Source: Paeniglutamicibacter gangotriensis Lz1y (GTDB taxonomy: Bacteria > Actinomycetota > Actinomycetes > Actinomycetales > Micrococcaceae). From it: a stretch of 64,000 nucleotides of DNA. Below, one piece after another: positions 52,771-62,293 of this stretch. The stretch covers positions 124,001 through 188,000 of the forward strand of contig NZ_AOCK01000005.1 of NCBI RefSeq assembly GCF_000348945.1. The letters run 5' to 3'. How positions within the stretch are numbered: position 1 is the first letter of the stretch; each line of letters opens with the position of its first letter. The notes beneath the pieces were generated by a model, which saw nothing but the letters and a program-made list of their open reading frames with translations, searched no databases and was not told the DNA's origin. The position numbers and the translations under genes were made by a program.

Positions 52771-53450
52771 CAAACCAATCCGTCGGTCGCTTGGTGCAGT
52801 TTGATGCCACGTCGCATGACCAGCGACAGCAGGATCAGCACGACGCCGATCGCCAGCAGGGAATGGTTCGCGTCCTGGAAGCTGAATTGCGCGGAGCTGG
52901 CAACCCAGCTGATATCTCCGGGATCCTCCGGCAGTCCAAGTGCAGTACCGGGGAGACCGAGTTCCAGCACGGCCAGATGCGTTGAAACATCCTTGAGCCA
53001 CGGCGCAAGCAGTGCCGCGGCTGCCGCAAGCGCGCCCAAGACAAGAAGGGTCCAATGGACCAGCGCGGTAAATGGTTGGTTTTTCCAGAGCCGTCGGCAG
53101 ATCAGGATGACGGCTACGCAGCCGGAAATAAACACAAGGAAGTACAGGGCTTCGGAAGCCGCCAACGCAAGACGTGGCCCGGCGAGGCTCTCGTAGCTTT
53201 CTATGTTCGCAGTTCCGTAGGTGACGAAGGATTCTCCCGTGGTGCTGCGAAGATCCGGCACCGAATTCAACGGAGTCACCAGGGACGCTTCGAAAAAGAA
53301 GGACTGGGTGAAGTGCACCGCGGTGAACCACACGAGGTATAACACCGCCAGCAACCCTGCCGCCGCCGCAAGTCCAGCCACTGACAGCAAAAATGTCCGG
53401 CCCCCGAGGTGGCCCAGTTTTTGCACCGTGCTATCCACGTTTCTGCTCAC
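52770..53450 (-). CDS. DUF2975 family membrane protein
   Basis: 226 residues. Four membrane segments (about 14-38, 95-115, 125-150, 190-210) with an extracytoplasmic loop of about 60 residues after the first. The central stretch EALYFLVFISGCVAVILICRRLWKNQPF resembles the conserved core of DUF2975. A GTG at 53450 has AAGGTG six bases upstream and is preferred to the GTG at 53459. The gene is coupled to the YozG-type regulator. The pair is conserved across many bacteria without a defined function; the membrane protein may sequester or signal to the regulator. Confidence 0.8.
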   Translation of the reverse strand: MSRNVDSTVQKLGHLGGRTFLLSVAGLAAAAGLLAVLYLVWFTAVHFTQSFFFEASLVTPLNSVPDLRSTTGESFVTYGTANIESYESLAGPRLALAASEALYFLVFISGCVAVILICRRLWKNQPFTALVHWTLLVLGALAAAAALLAPWLKDVSTHLAVLELGLPGTALGLPEDPGDISWVASSAQFSFQDANHSLLAIGVVLILLSLVMRRGIKLHQATDGLV

Positions 53451-53460
53451 AACGCACACC

Positions 53461-53493
53461 TTAACGATTGTCGATAATAACGATAATCGTTAA
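53461..53493 (-). promoter_or_regulatory. CGAT-rich operator of DUF2975/HTH pair
   Basis: Arms TTAACGATT (53461-53469) and AATCGTTAA (53485-53493) enclose CGAT repeats. The sub-element AACGATAATCGTT (53479-53491) is a perfect 13-bp palindrome. It abuts the ribosome site of the membrane-protein gene, so a bound regulator would block transcription or its start. TATTAT (minus strand, 53474-53479) may be the -10 box. Confidence 0.65.
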
Positions 53494-53602
53494 CTTACGT
53501 GGCTGCGCCGATGACGTCAAGCGACAACCACGACCGCAAAAGGGCCCGCGGCCTTCCCTTTTGGAGGAATGCCACGGGCCCTCGTCGCCAGGAGCCTACT
53601 GC

Positions 53603-56600
53603 TTAGATGATCGAATCGCTGAGGTGGTTCGGGGTACCGAAGCGGTGTGCGGTGATGGAGATTGCCTGCTCGCGCAGGAAGGTCAGCATTTCCACACGTC
53701 CCGCGGAGACCACGTTGCTGCCGTAGATGGCAACATCGGGCTTGCCGTCGGTGGCTTCTGCCACGTCCATGACCGAGCCGCCGATCAGGCGGATGCGGGC
53801 GCCGGAGTCAGGGCCGGTCTTGGCTGCCAGACGAGCGGCACGGGTACCGAACGCCTGCGCGTCTTCGATAACAACGACAGCCGAGGATTCGGTCAGCACC
53901 GCACGGATTGCCGCAGGCACTTCGGTCGACGAAGACACCGTGACACGGGATCCGGCGGCGATACCCGCGGCAACCACGCGCACCAGCTCGGCCAGGCCGT
54001 GACCGGAGGTCTCATGCTCGAAGCGAATGGTGACCGGCAGTGCGCGGTAGCGGAACACGTTGCGCTCGGCATGCAGGCCGGAGACGTCCTTGGCGGTGTT
54101 GAACTCGTTGATCCAGGCATCGTTATCCGAGGCCAGTGCGGATTCGAGCCAGGTGAGGTCGGCTTCATCCAGTCCGGATTCGCGCGAGGCCTTCAGCAGT
54201 GCCGCCGAAGTCGCCGAGAGCATGCCCGCGGCGGTGGCCACCGGGGCGTCTTCCCAGGTGCCCATGCCCACCAGGTAGTTCGGTCCGCCGGCCTTGGTGC
54301 CTGCACCGATGGCCGACTTCTTCCAGCCGCCGAAGGGCTGGCGCTGCACGATGGCACCGGTGATGCCGCGGTTGATGTAGAGGTTGCCGGCCTGGATGTT
54401 CTCCAACCAGTAGCCCATCTCCTCGGAGTCCAGCGAGTGCAGGCCCGAGGTGAGCCCGTAATCGATGTCGTTGACGATGGCCACTGCCTCTTCGAGGGTT
54501 TCCGCGGTCATCACGCCGAGGATCGGGCCGAAGTACTCGGTGAGGTGGTACTCGGAGCCGCGCTTGACTCCCGAGCGGACGCCCGGGCTCCACAGCTTGC
54601 CGGACTCGTCGAGCTGCTTGGGCTCAAGCACCCACTTCTCGCCCTCGCCTAGGGTGGTCAACCCGCGCAGCAGCTTGCCCTGCGCTTCTTCGATAACCGG
54701 GCCCATCTGGGTCTGCGGGTCGCTGGGGTAGCCGACCTTCAGCGAGCGGATGTCATCGATGAGCTGGTTGTGGAAGCGCTTGGATTCCGCTGCGGTTCCC
54801 ACCAGGATCACCAACGAGGCTGCCGAACACTTCTGCCCAGCGTGGCCGAAGGCCGAAGCCGCGACATCCTTGGCGGCCAAGTCCAGGTCCGCGTGCGGGG
54901 TAACGATCAGCGCGTTCTTGCCGCTAGTCTCGGCCAACAACGGCAGGTCCTTGCGGAAGGAACGGAACAGCTGGGCCGTCTCATAACCGCCGGTCAGGAT
55001 CAACCGATCAACACTCGGGTGGCTGACCATCGCGGTGCCCAAGGAGCGCTCGGAAAGCTGAACCAGCTGCAACACATCGCGCGGCACGCCTGCTTCCCAC
55101 AATGCCTCGACCATGACGGCGCCGGAGCGTGCGGCTTGGCCTGCGGGCTTGATGATGACCGAGGAACCGGAGGCCAACGCCGAGAGCGTCGAACCTGCCG
55201 GGATAGCCACGGGGAAGTTCCACGGCGGGGTGACGACCGTCAGCTTCGAGGGCACGAAGGTGGCGCCATCGGTCGTTTCCAGATCCAGTCCACGCTGGGC
55301 GTAGTAGTGGGCGAAGTCGATGGCCTCGGAGACCTCGGGGTCGCCCTGGTCCAGGGTCTTGCCACATTCGGAGCCCATGACCTCGAGCAGGTCGGCGCGG
55401 TGCGTTTCCAGTGCTGCACCGGCACGGTGCAGGATGGCGGCGCGGGCGGCGGCGCCCATTCCCTGCCATGAGGCGGAGGCGGCGACGCCCGTCTCGACGA
55501 TCTCGTTGAGCTCATCCTCGGTGCGGATCAGGGCCTTGGCCACCGCTTCCTTGCCGAGGGTGGAGGCTTCCATCTTGTTGACGATGGCCCGGCCCCAGGC
55601 GCGGTTGCCCGGCAGGTCCGGGTCGGTGTCCGGGGTGTTGGAGAAGTCGGCGGTGCCATCGGCCAGTGCGGCCAGTTGGGCTTCGACGGCCTCGGTGTCC
55701 ACGATGTTGCGGTCCTGGATGCGGTGCGGAGCCGGGACGCTGTCATCCAGATCTGCTAGCGAGGCCAAGAAGCGCTGCTTCTCACGCTCGAACAGGGCTT
55801 CGTTCGAATCCAGCTCGAAGACCGCGGACATAAAGTTTTCCTGGCTGGCGCCTTCTTCTAGGCGACGAATCAGGTAGGCAATGGCTACGTCGAACTCGGC
55901 GGGGTGAACCACCGGCGTGTACAGCAGCAGACGCCCGACGTCCTGGCGGACGGCCTCGGCCTGGCCGGTGGCCATGCCCAGCAGCATCTCGAATTCGATG
56001 CCGTCGGTGACGCCGCGGCCCTGGGCCAGCAACCAGGCCAGAGCGATGTCGAAGAGGTTGTGGCCGGCGATGCCGATGCGCACGTTCTTGACATGTTCGG
56101 GGCGCAGCGAGTAGTCGAGTACCGACTTGTAGGAAGTATCCGAATCCTGCTTGGTGTGCCAGGTGGCTACAGGCCAGCCGTGAACGTTTGCTTCGGCCTG
56201 TTCCATCGGAAGGTTTGCACCCTTCACGACGCGCACCTTGATGGGGGCTCCGCCGCGGGCCACGCGCTTGGCTGACCATTCCTGCAGGTGAATCATGGCC
56301 GAAAGGGCATCGGGCAGGTACGCCTGCAAGACGATGCCTGCCTCAAGATCAAGGAATTCCTCGAGGTCCAGGAGCCGGGTGAAGACCGCGATGGTCAAAT
56401 CCAGGTCCTTGTATTCCTCCATGTCCAAGTTGATGAACTTTTTCTTGGGCGCGGAGGAGGCAGCCAGACGGTAAAGCGGAATGAGCTTTTCCACGATGTG
56501 GGCCACGGCCTCGTCGAAGGCCCAGTGGTTGTGCGGGGCAACGGTGGAGGAAACCTTGATGGAGACGTAGTCGACGTCGTCGCGGGCTAGCAGCTGGTGG

Positions 56601-57142
56601 GTTCCCTCGAGGCGGCGGGCGGCTTCGCTCTCGCCGAGGATGGCCTCGCCCAGCAGGTTGAGGTTGAGGTCGATGCCTTCTTTTTTGATCTTGGAGATCG
56701 AGGCGCCGAGCTTCGCGTCGGTGGCGTCGATGATCAGGTGGCCGACCATCTCACGCAGCACGCGGCGGGCGATCGGGACCACGATGCCCGGAAGAATCGG
56801 GGCCATGGTGCCACCCAGTGCCACTGCCTGGCGCATGTACCACGGCAGGAAGGAGGGGACCTTGGGAGCCAGTGACTTGAGGTTGCGAGCAGCAACCTTC
56901 AGGTCTTCGGGGCGGATTACTCCATCAACGAATCCGACGGTGAAGTCCAGCCCACTGGGGTCCTTCAGGACTCCTGCCAGCTGTGCAGCGGAGGCGTCCA
57001 CTGGAAACTTCGACCCCTCAGTGAGCCAACGGCGCACCAATTTGATCGTCTGGTCGGCGAGGTCCTGAGGGCGGACTGACGGCGTGCCGTCGGCATCCAG
57101 GGCCGCCGGAACTACACGTACGTGCGGGGTCGTTAGTGACAC
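53603..57142 (-). CDS. putA: Bifunctional proline dehydrogenase / glutamate-semialdehyde dehydrogenase
   Basis: 1179 residues. The N-terminal proline dehydrogenase barrel (about 110-440) contains DVDYVSIKVSSTVAPHNHW, KKFINLDMEEY, KVRVVKGANLPMEQ and the FAD-region YTPVVHPAEFDVAIAYLIRRLEE-like stretch. The aldehyde dehydrogenase domain (about 530-1010) shows catalytic Glu738 (AETSGKN) and Cys772 (GQKCSA). Together they oxidise proline to glutamate via P5C. There is no N-terminal ribbon-helix-helix domain, so unlike the E. coli protein it does not repress itself; it matches actinobacterial PutA. The GTG start has AAGGAG eight bases upstream. It is divergent from a LysR gene and putP. Confidence 0.96.
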   Translation of the reverse strand: MSLTTPHVRVVPAALDADGTPSVRPQDLADQTIKLVRRWLTEGSKFPVDASAAQLAGVLKDPSGLDFTVGFVDGVIRPEDLKVAARNLKSLAPKVPSFLPWYMRQAVALGGTMAPILPGIVVPIARRVLREMVGHLIIDATDAKLGASISKIKKEGIDLNLNLLGEAILGESEAARRLEGTHQLLARDDVDYVSIKVSSTVAPHNHWAFDEAVAHIVEKLIPLYRLAASSAPKKKFINLDMEEYKDLDLTIAVFTRLLDLEEFLDLEAGIVLQAYLPDALSAMIHLQEWSAKRVARGGAPIKVRVVKGANLPMEQAEANVHGWPVATWHTKQDSDTSYKSVLDYSLRPEHVKNVRIGIAGHNLFDIALAWLLAQGRGVTDGIEFEMLLGMATGQAEAVRQDVGRLLLYTPVVHPAEFDVAIAYLIRRLEEGASQENFMSAVFELDSNEALFEREKQRFLASLADLDDSVPAPHRIQDRNIVDTEAVEAQLAALADGTADFSNTPDTDPDLPGNRAWGRAIVNKMEASTLGKEAVAKALIRTEDELNEIVETGVAASASWQGMGAAARAAILHRAGAALETHRADLLEVMGSECGKTLDQGDPEVSEAIDFAHYYAQRGLDLETTDGATFVPSKLTVVTPPWNFPVAIPAGSTLSALASGSSVIIKPAGQAARSGAVMVEALWEAGVPRDVLQLVQLSERSLGTAMVSHPSVDRLILTGGYETAQLFRSFRKDLPLLAETSGKNALIVTPHADLDLAAKDVAASAFGHAGQKCSAASLVILVGTAAESKRFHNQLIDDIRSLKVGYPSDPQTQMGPVIEEAQGKLLRGLTTLGEGEKWVLEPKQLDESGKLWSPGVRSGVKRGSEYHLTEYFGPILGVMTAETLEEAVAIVNDIDYGLTSGLHSLDSEEMGYWLENIQAGNLYINRGITGAIVQRQPFGGWKKSAIGAGTKAGGPNYLVGMGTWEDAPVATAAGMLSATSAALLKASRESGLDEADLTWLESALASDNDAWINEFNTAKDVSGLHAERNVFRYRALPVTIRFEHETSGHGLAELVRVVAAGIAAGSRVTVSSSTEVPAAIRAVLTESSAVVVIEDAQAFGTRAARLAAKTGPDSGARIRLIGGSVMDVAEATDGKPDVAIYGSNVVSAGRVEMLTFLREQAISITAHRFGTPNHLSDSII

Positions 57143-57280
57143 GTCTGCTACTCCTTACAAGGAATGGGTGGGGTGATGCGGAATACCACTACCCATCTTG
57201 CACGCGTATGACGGCACATTGATAGGTGGGTTCACCAGCAAGTATGGACTGAACCGACACTTAAGCGAAAGTGAATAAAG

Positions 57281-57298
57281 CCGAAGGATTTACTTCGG
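57281..57298. promoter_or_regulatory. Inverted repeat in putA-LysR intergenic region
   Basis: CCGAAG-GATTTA-CTTCGG lies in the 233-base divergent promoter region. A second short repeat GGTG-GGTT-CACC occurs near 57225-57236. Either could be the LysR-type regulator's site; only symmetry supports this. Confidence 0.35.
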
Positions 57299-57375
57299 GT
57301 TTCCCAATGTATTCTAGGACTCACTGAACCTCTCTGTTTGGGGGTTCCCCCTTTGGCCGTCAGGAGCGTCCTCTC

Positions 57376-58314
57376 ATGTTGGAAATCCGCCGTCTGCGAC
57401 TGCTGCGCGAACTGAGCATCCGCGGCACCATCGCCGAAGTTTCCGACGCCCTGAGCTACAGCCCTTCCTCGATATCCCAGCAGCTCTCCCTGCTGGAAAA
57501 AGAAACAGGAGTGCCCCTGCTGCGCAAGGTGGGCAGGCGCTTGCACCTGACCCCGCAGGCCGAGGTGTTAGTCGCCCACACGCACGAGCTGCTTGATTCC
57601 ATGGAGCGCGCTGAGGCAGATCTTGCCTCGACGCAGCCGACAATTGCCGGTACGGTGCGCATGGCCGTCTTCCAGACCGCGGTGCTCTCGCTGATCCCTT
57701 CGATGTTGCGAGAGCTGCGCCAAAATTTCCCGCACCTGCGGGTGGAAATGGTGCAGCACGAGCCAGAAACGGCGCTTCGCGAGACGTGGGCGCGGGATTT
57801 TGATCTGGTTGTCGCCGAGCAGTACCCCGGGCACGCGGCCCCGCACTATGCGGCACTGGACCGCAAGCTCCTGGCGCACGACACCATCCGACTGGCTCTT
57901 CCGGAACGCAACGATGCGATGCCCGCCGAATTCCACCACGTCACCTCGATCGAGGCCGCGGCATCCCTGCCTTGGGTCATGGAACCGAGAGGAGCCGCAT
58001 CACGCCACTGGGCGGAGCAGGCCTGCCGCACCGCAGGCTTCGAACCCGATGTGCGTTATGAAACCGCCGACCTACAGGCCCACGTGCGACTGGTCGAGTC
58101 CGGCAATGCCGTCGCGCTACTTCCGGACCTGGTGTGGGCCGCCCGCACCCGCGAGCTACGCATCGCCGACCTACCAGCGGCGCCGCAGAGAACGATTTTC
58201 ACGGCCATGAGACATTCCTCGACCCAGCACCCCGGGCTGCTTGCCGTGCGTAATGCGTTGCATCAGCAGGCGCAGGGGCTTTCGGGGATCAATCCAGCCG
58301 AACAATCCATGTAA
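57376..58314 (+). CDS. LysR family regulator, probable proline-utilisation regulator
   Basis: 312 residues. Helix-turn-helix LRLLRELSIRGTIAEVSDALSYSPSSISQQLSLLEKETG is of the LysR type. The effector domain begins near residue 95 (GTVRMAVFQTAVLSLIPSML). CAGGAG precedes the ATG. It lies between divergent putA and downstream putP, so it is the natural candidate to sense proline or P5C and control both. This role is inferred from position; LysR-type or other PutR regulators are known near put genes in several bacteria. Confidence 0.88.
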   Translation: MLEIRRLRLLRELSIRGTIAEVSDALSYSPSSISQQLSLLEKETGVPLLRKVGRRLHLTPQAEVLVAHTHELLDSMERAEADLASTQPTIAGTVRMAVFQTAVLSLIPSMLRELRQNFPHLRVEMVQHEPETALRETWARDFDLVVAEQYPGHAAPHYAALDRKLLAHDTIRLALPERNDAMPAEFHHVTSIEAAASLPWVMEPRGAASRHWAEQACRTAGFEPDVRYETADLQAHVRLVESGNAVALLPDLVWAARTRELRIADLPAAPQRTIFTAMRHSSTQHPGLLAVRNALHQQAQGLSGINPAEQSM

Positions 58315-58504
58315 TCCAGGTCACAGGCGTGTAACGGCGCGGGTGCTGCTCTTCGGCGTAGGTTGTTTTTACCGACATATTCATAGACGGTTACTAAACG
58401 ACAGGTACGTGTCGAGCAGCAGCACCATCGCTTCGCCCGGCAACATACATTCCTTTCGGGGATCACTTTTCCCCGGCTCGCCCAACCTTCATGAGGTCCA
58501 CAAC

Positions 58505-60037
58505 ATGTCCGACTCAACATTCCAGCTGATAGCCATTGCGGTGTATCTCGCAGCAATGCTCGGCATCGGTTACTTCGCTTTCAAACGCACCAACAACATC
58601 GACGACTACATGCTCGCAGGCCGCGGTCTGAAGCCCGGGGTTTCGGCGCTCTCGGCCGGCGCCTCGGACATGTCCGGCTGGCTCCTGATGGGCTTGCCCG
58701 GCGCCATCTACCTCAACGGCCTCATCGAAGCCTGGATCGCCATCGGCCTGACCATCGGTGCCTGGCTGAACTGGAAGTTCGTCGCCCCGCGCCTGCGCTC
58801 CTACACCGCGGTGTCGCAGAACGCGATCACCATCCCCAGCTTCTTCGAGAAGCGGCTGAAGGACAACAGCCACTTCCTGCGCATCGCCGCCTCGGTGATC
58901 ATCCTGGCGTTCTTCACCTTCTACGTTTCCTCCGGCATGGTGGCAGCAGGTAAGTTCTTCGAGTCTTCCTTCGGCTGGAACTACTTCACCGGCTTGTTTG
59001 TGGTCGCCGCAGTCACGCTGGTCTACACGCTCTTTGGAGGATTCCTCGGAGCCACCCTGACCGACGTGGCCCAGGGCCTGCTGATGTTTGCCGCACTCAT
59101 TGCGGTACCGATTGTCGCGATCTTCCAGGTGGGCAACATCGAGGATATCGCCAACAAAATCACCACGGTCAACCCGGATGCTCTGAACCTGTTCTCCAGC
59201 TTCAACGGCAGCACCAACGGTTTCCTGGCCGCCGTGGCCATTTTCTCCACCGCAGCCTGGGGGCTGGGCTACTTCGGCCAGCCGCACATCATCGTGCGCT
59301 TCATGGCCCTGCGCTCCCCCTCCGAGGCCAAGACGGCCCGCCGCATCGGCATCGGCTGGATGGCCATGACCGCAATTGGCGCGATCATCACCGCCCTGGT
59401 GGGCATCGCCTACTTCTCCGATAACCCGGCCAAGGAAATCACCGACCCTGAGACCGTATTCCTACTGCTGAGCCAGGTCTTCTTCCACCCGTTTGTTGCA
59501 GGACTGGTACTCGCGGCTGTTTTGGCGGCCATCATGTCCACCATGTCCTCGCAGCTGATCGTGTGCTCCTCGGCCCTGGTCGAGGACCTGTACAACATCG
59601 CCGGCAAGAAGCTGAGCCCGAAGCGCGAAGTCGTGCTCGGACGCACCGGCGTGCTGGTTGTTGCCGTCGTCGCCGCATTGCTGGCGTTGAACCGGAACTC
59701 GAGCATCCTCGAGCTGGTCTCGTTCGCGTGGGCCGGATTCGGTGCCGCGTTCGGCCCGATCGTCTTGCTGAGCCTCTACTGGCGCAAGCTGACCTCCACC
59801 GGCGCCCTGGCGGGCATGATCACCGGTGCGCTGACCGTATTCATTTGGGGCAACATCGACGCGCTTGCCTCGAACATGTACGAGATCGTCCCCGGCTTCG
59901 TGCTGAACCTCGTGGTCACCGTGCTGGTGTCCCGTGCCACCTACAAGCACAACCCACTCATCGAGGAAGAGTTCTCCGCGATGGAGGCCGAAATCGAAGA
60001 AAACGCTCCGTACGTGGCTTCCGAGCCACAGCGGTAG
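58505..60037 (+). CDS. putP: Sodium/proline symporter
   Basis: 510 residues with thirteen predicted helices of the sodium:solute symporter family. Signature segments are DDYMLAGRGLKPGVSALSAGASDMSGWLLMGLPGA, GYFGQPHIIVRFMALRS, and AIMSTMSSQLIVCSSALVEDLY (helix 9 sodium site region). The strong similarity to PutP and the location beside putA make proline uptake the clear role. GAGG lies before the ATG at 58505; earlier in-frame codons are non-coding. It probably belongs to the same regulon as putA. A compact terminator follows. Confidence 0.95.
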   Translation: MSDSTFQLIAIAVYLAAMLGIGYFAFKRTNNIDDYMLAGRGLKPGVSALSAGASDMSGWLLMGLPGAIYLNGLIEAWIAIGLTIGAWLNWKFVAPRLRSYTAVSQNAITIPSFFEKRLKDNSHFLRIAASVIILAFFTFYVSSGMVAAGKFFESSFGWNYFTGLFVVAAVTLVYTLFGGFLGATLTDVAQGLLMFAALIAVPIVAIFQVGNIEDIANKITTVNPDALNLFSSFNGSTNGFLAAVAIFSTAAWGLGYFGQPHIIVRFMALRSPSEAKTARRIGIGWMAMTAIGAIITALVGIAYFSDNPAKEITDPETVFLLLSQVFFHPFVAGLVLAAVLAAIMSTMSSQLIVCSSALVEDLYNIAGKKLSPKREVVLGRTGVLVVAVVAALLALNRNSSILELVSFAWAGFGAAFGPIVLLSLYWRKLTSTGALAGMITGALTVFIWGNIDALASNMYEIVPGFVLNLVVTVLVSRATYKHNPLIEEEFSAMEAEIEENAPYVASEPQR

Positions 60038-60050
60038 TCGCGCAACATGC

Positions 60051-60080
60051 CCCCTCACCGTTTCCGGTGAGGGGCGTTTT
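60051..60080 (+). terminator. Rho-independent terminator of putP
   Basis: CCCCTCACCG pairs with CGGTGAGGGG (10 bp, TTTC loop) followed by CGTTTT. Confidence 0.93.
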
Positions 60081-60146
60081 GTGTTTGACTGGAACCGAAA
60101 GATCATCAATCGCTTATACATAAGTTGAGAAAGGGAGAGTTGACCC

Positions 60147-60548
60147 GTGAAAGAACTTTTTGATTTCAATTTCGACAGCTTTGTAACCCCCAAGATCGTC
60201 AAGATCGTATACGTCTTGATCACCATCGGCCTGGGTATTCTGTACCTGATCATCGTGATCAGTTCCTTCATGTCCGGAGAGACGGCGCTCGGCTTCCTCT
60301 CCATGATCATCATTGGCCCTCTAGTGGTGCTGATCTATCTGGCGCTGGCCCGCATGGGCTTGGAATCGCTGGTCGCCACAATCCGCACCGCTGAGAACAC
60401 CGGTGAACTGGTCCGCCTGTCCGGCGGCACGGCACCGGGAAACACTCCTCCTGCACCCGGCGGCTACCCGGGCGGCCCGTCGTTCGGCGGACCCGTTGAT
60501 CCGCAGGCACCGCCGGCGAACCCGTACCAGACCCCGCCGCAGGCCTAA
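60147..60548 (+). CDS. DUF4282 membrane protein
   Basis: 133 residues from a GTG with GGGAG upstream. The N-terminus MKELFDFNFDSFVTPKIVKIVYVL and the second helix FLSMIIIGPLVVLIYLALARMGLESLVATIRTAENT are characteristic of DUF4282. A Gly/Pro-rich cytoplasmic tail of about 45 residues follows (PGGYPGGPSFGG), as in many actinobacterial members. The family is of unknown function. It is monocistronic between two terminators. Confidence 0.9.
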   Translation: MKELFDFNFDSFVTPKIVKIVYVLITIGLGILYLIIVISSFMSGETALGFLSMIIIGPLVVLIYLALARMGLESLVATIRTAENTGELVRLSGGTAPGNTPPAPGGYPGGPSFGGPVDPQAPPANPYQTPPQA

Positions 60549-60567
60549 TCATTAGCTGACGCAGGCC

Positions 60568-60633
60568 GCCGGGGCGGCGGGCCGGAAAACCACTACTGCA
60601 CGTGGTTTACCGGTCCGTCGCCCCGGCTTTTTT
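60568..60633 (+). terminator. Large rho-independent terminator
   Basis: GCCGGGGCG (60568-60576) pairs with CGCCCCGGC (60619-60627). Further pairing toward an AAACCAC/GTGGTTT inner stem gives a stem of about 25 bp with a few mismatches, then TTTTTT. Confidence 0.93.
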
Positions 60634-60699
60634 CATTCCCGTTTCCTGCCGTCTGCCAGGTACTGCCTGCTGCTGGTCATCGCCGGTAGGATGCACAGC

Positions 60700-62220
60700 A
60701 TGCCCGACGCCCCAGAAGTCACCCCCACCGCAGCAGAGTCCGTCCCCACACCCGAAGTCTCCGATGATTTTGTGATCAAGAGCCACAGCACCGCCTCCGG
60801 GCTGCGCTACACCAGCACCACCGGCCGCATGGTGCTGCGCAAGGAAGAGGACTCGGCGGGTAAAACCAGTGGGTTTACGGCGAAAGCCGAAATCTTTCTC
60901 GTCGCCTACACCGCCGACAGCGCCGCGGATTCCTCGCCGGCAACCGGTACCAAAGCGCGGGCGACCAAGCCTGCCGGTCCGGTGGGTGCCAACCGCCGTC
61001 CGGTGGTGTTCGCCTTCAACGGCGGTCCCGGTTCGGCCAGCCTATGGCTGCACATGGGGCTGCTCGGTCCGCGGATCGTTGACTCGGGCGATGTGGGGAA
61101 CATGGTTCCGGCACCCTACGGCGTGATCGATAACCCCGAGTCCCTGCTGGAGCATGCCGACGTGGTGATGATCGACCCGGTCAATACCGGCTTCTCCCGC
61201 GTCGTTGACGGCGGAACCACCGACGAGTTCCATTCCTTCACCGCCGACCGCGACCTGGTGGCGGAGGTCATCCGGCTCTGGGTGACCCGCAACCAGCGCT
61301 GGCTCTCCCCCAAGTACCTCATCGGGGAGTCCTACGGGACCATGCGCGCCGTGGCGGTGGCCCGCCGCCTGCAGGAAGCCCACGGCATGAACGTGAACGG
61401 GCTCGGGCTCATTTCCACGGTGTTGAACATGTCGACACTGGATTTCGCTCCGGGCAACGACACCCCCTATCCCCTGCATCTGCCGACCTACGCCGCCATC
61501 GCCCACTACCACGGCCGCCATGGCAACCGTCCGCTGCCAGAGGTGCTCCGGGATGCCGAGGACTATGCCTCCGGCGACTATGTGATGGCCCTGCATCTGG
61601 GTAACCGACTCTCCAAGCGCAAGCTCGACTCCGTGGTCAAGCACCTGGCGGAGATCACCACGCTCTCCGAATCCTTCATCCGGCGCACCAACCTGCGCTG
61701 GGACTACATGGAATTCGCCACCGAGCTGCTGCGTGACGAGGGTCTGATGGTCGGGCGCATCGACGGCCGCTTCACCGGGGTTCCCCCGCGTCTGCAGGAG
61801 TCGCACACCTGGCACGATCCGTCGATGCGCGCCATCACCGGGCCCTACGCCGCGGCCATCAACCACTATGTGCGCGCCGAGCTCGGCTACGCCTCGGATT
61901 TGCCCTATGAGGTGCTCACACCGCGGGTGCAACCGTGGAGTTACGATGGGTTCGAGGGCACACCGGTCGATGTCACCGGGGATCTGGAGCGGTTGCTCAT
62001 CGAGATCCCGGAACTGCGGGTACACGTGGACTACGGGTACCACGATGGAGCCACCCCGCACTATGCCGCGGAGTATGTCTGGGCGCATCTCTTAGTCCCC
62101 GCAGCCGCCAGGGAACGTATCACCCACCATTACTACAAGGCCGGGCACATGATGTATCTGGACCCCGCGGTGCGCGCCGCGCAGCTGGCCTCGCTGGCCA
62201 CCTTCGTCACCGGCGAGTAG
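60700..62220 (+). CDS. S10 family serine carboxypeptidase
   Basis: 506 residues. FAFNGGPGSASLWLH is the oxyanion-hole motif. The triad is Ser211 (GESYGT), Asp449 (YHDGATP) and His483 (KAGHMMYL). No signal peptide is evident, so the enzyme may be cytoplasmic, unlike eukaryotic S10 enzymes. Bacterial S10 members are less studied and cleave C-terminal residues of peptides at acidic pH. The ATG at 60700 has GGTAGG nine bases upstream; the ATG at 60691 overlaps that site and is less likely. It converges on ilvD with a hairpin between. Confidence 0.9.
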   Translation: MPDAPEVTPTAAESVPTPEVSDDFVIKSHSTASGLRYTSTTGRMVLRKEEDSAGKTSGFTAKAEIFLVAYTADSAADSSPATGTKARATKPAGPVGANRRPVVFAFNGGPGSASLWLHMGLLGPRIVDSGDVGNMVPAPYGVIDNPESLLEHADVVMIDPVNTGFSRVVDGGTTDEFHSFTADRDLVAEVIRLWVTRNQRWLSPKYLIGESYGTMRAVAVARRLQEAHGMNVNGLGLISTVLNMSTLDFAPGNDTPYPLHLPTYAAIAHYHGRHGNRPLPEVLRDAEDYASGDYVMALHLGNRLSKRKLDSVVKHLAEITTLSESFIRRTNLRWDYMEFATELLRDEGLMVGRIDGRFTGVPPRLQESHTWHDPSMRAITGPYAAAINHYVRAELGYASDLPYEVLTPRVQPWSYDGFEGTPVDVTGDLERLLIEIPELRVHVDYGYHDGATPHYAAEYVWAHLLVPAAARERITHHYYKAGHMMYLDPAVRAAQLASLATFVTGE

Positions 62221-62243
62221 TACAGCGGCCCCTGAGTGGGAAT

Positions 62244-62283
62244 GGTTCCGGGGACGCCGCTGCAGCTTGGCGTCCCCGGAACC
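62244..62283. terminator. Bidirectional hairpin between S10 gene and ilvD
   Basis: Perfect 15-bp stem GGTTCCGGGGACGCC (62244-62258) with its complement (62269-62283), 10-base loop GCTGCAGCTT that is itself partly palindromic. Confidence 0.9.
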
Positions 62284-62293
62284 GCTTGCTGGC

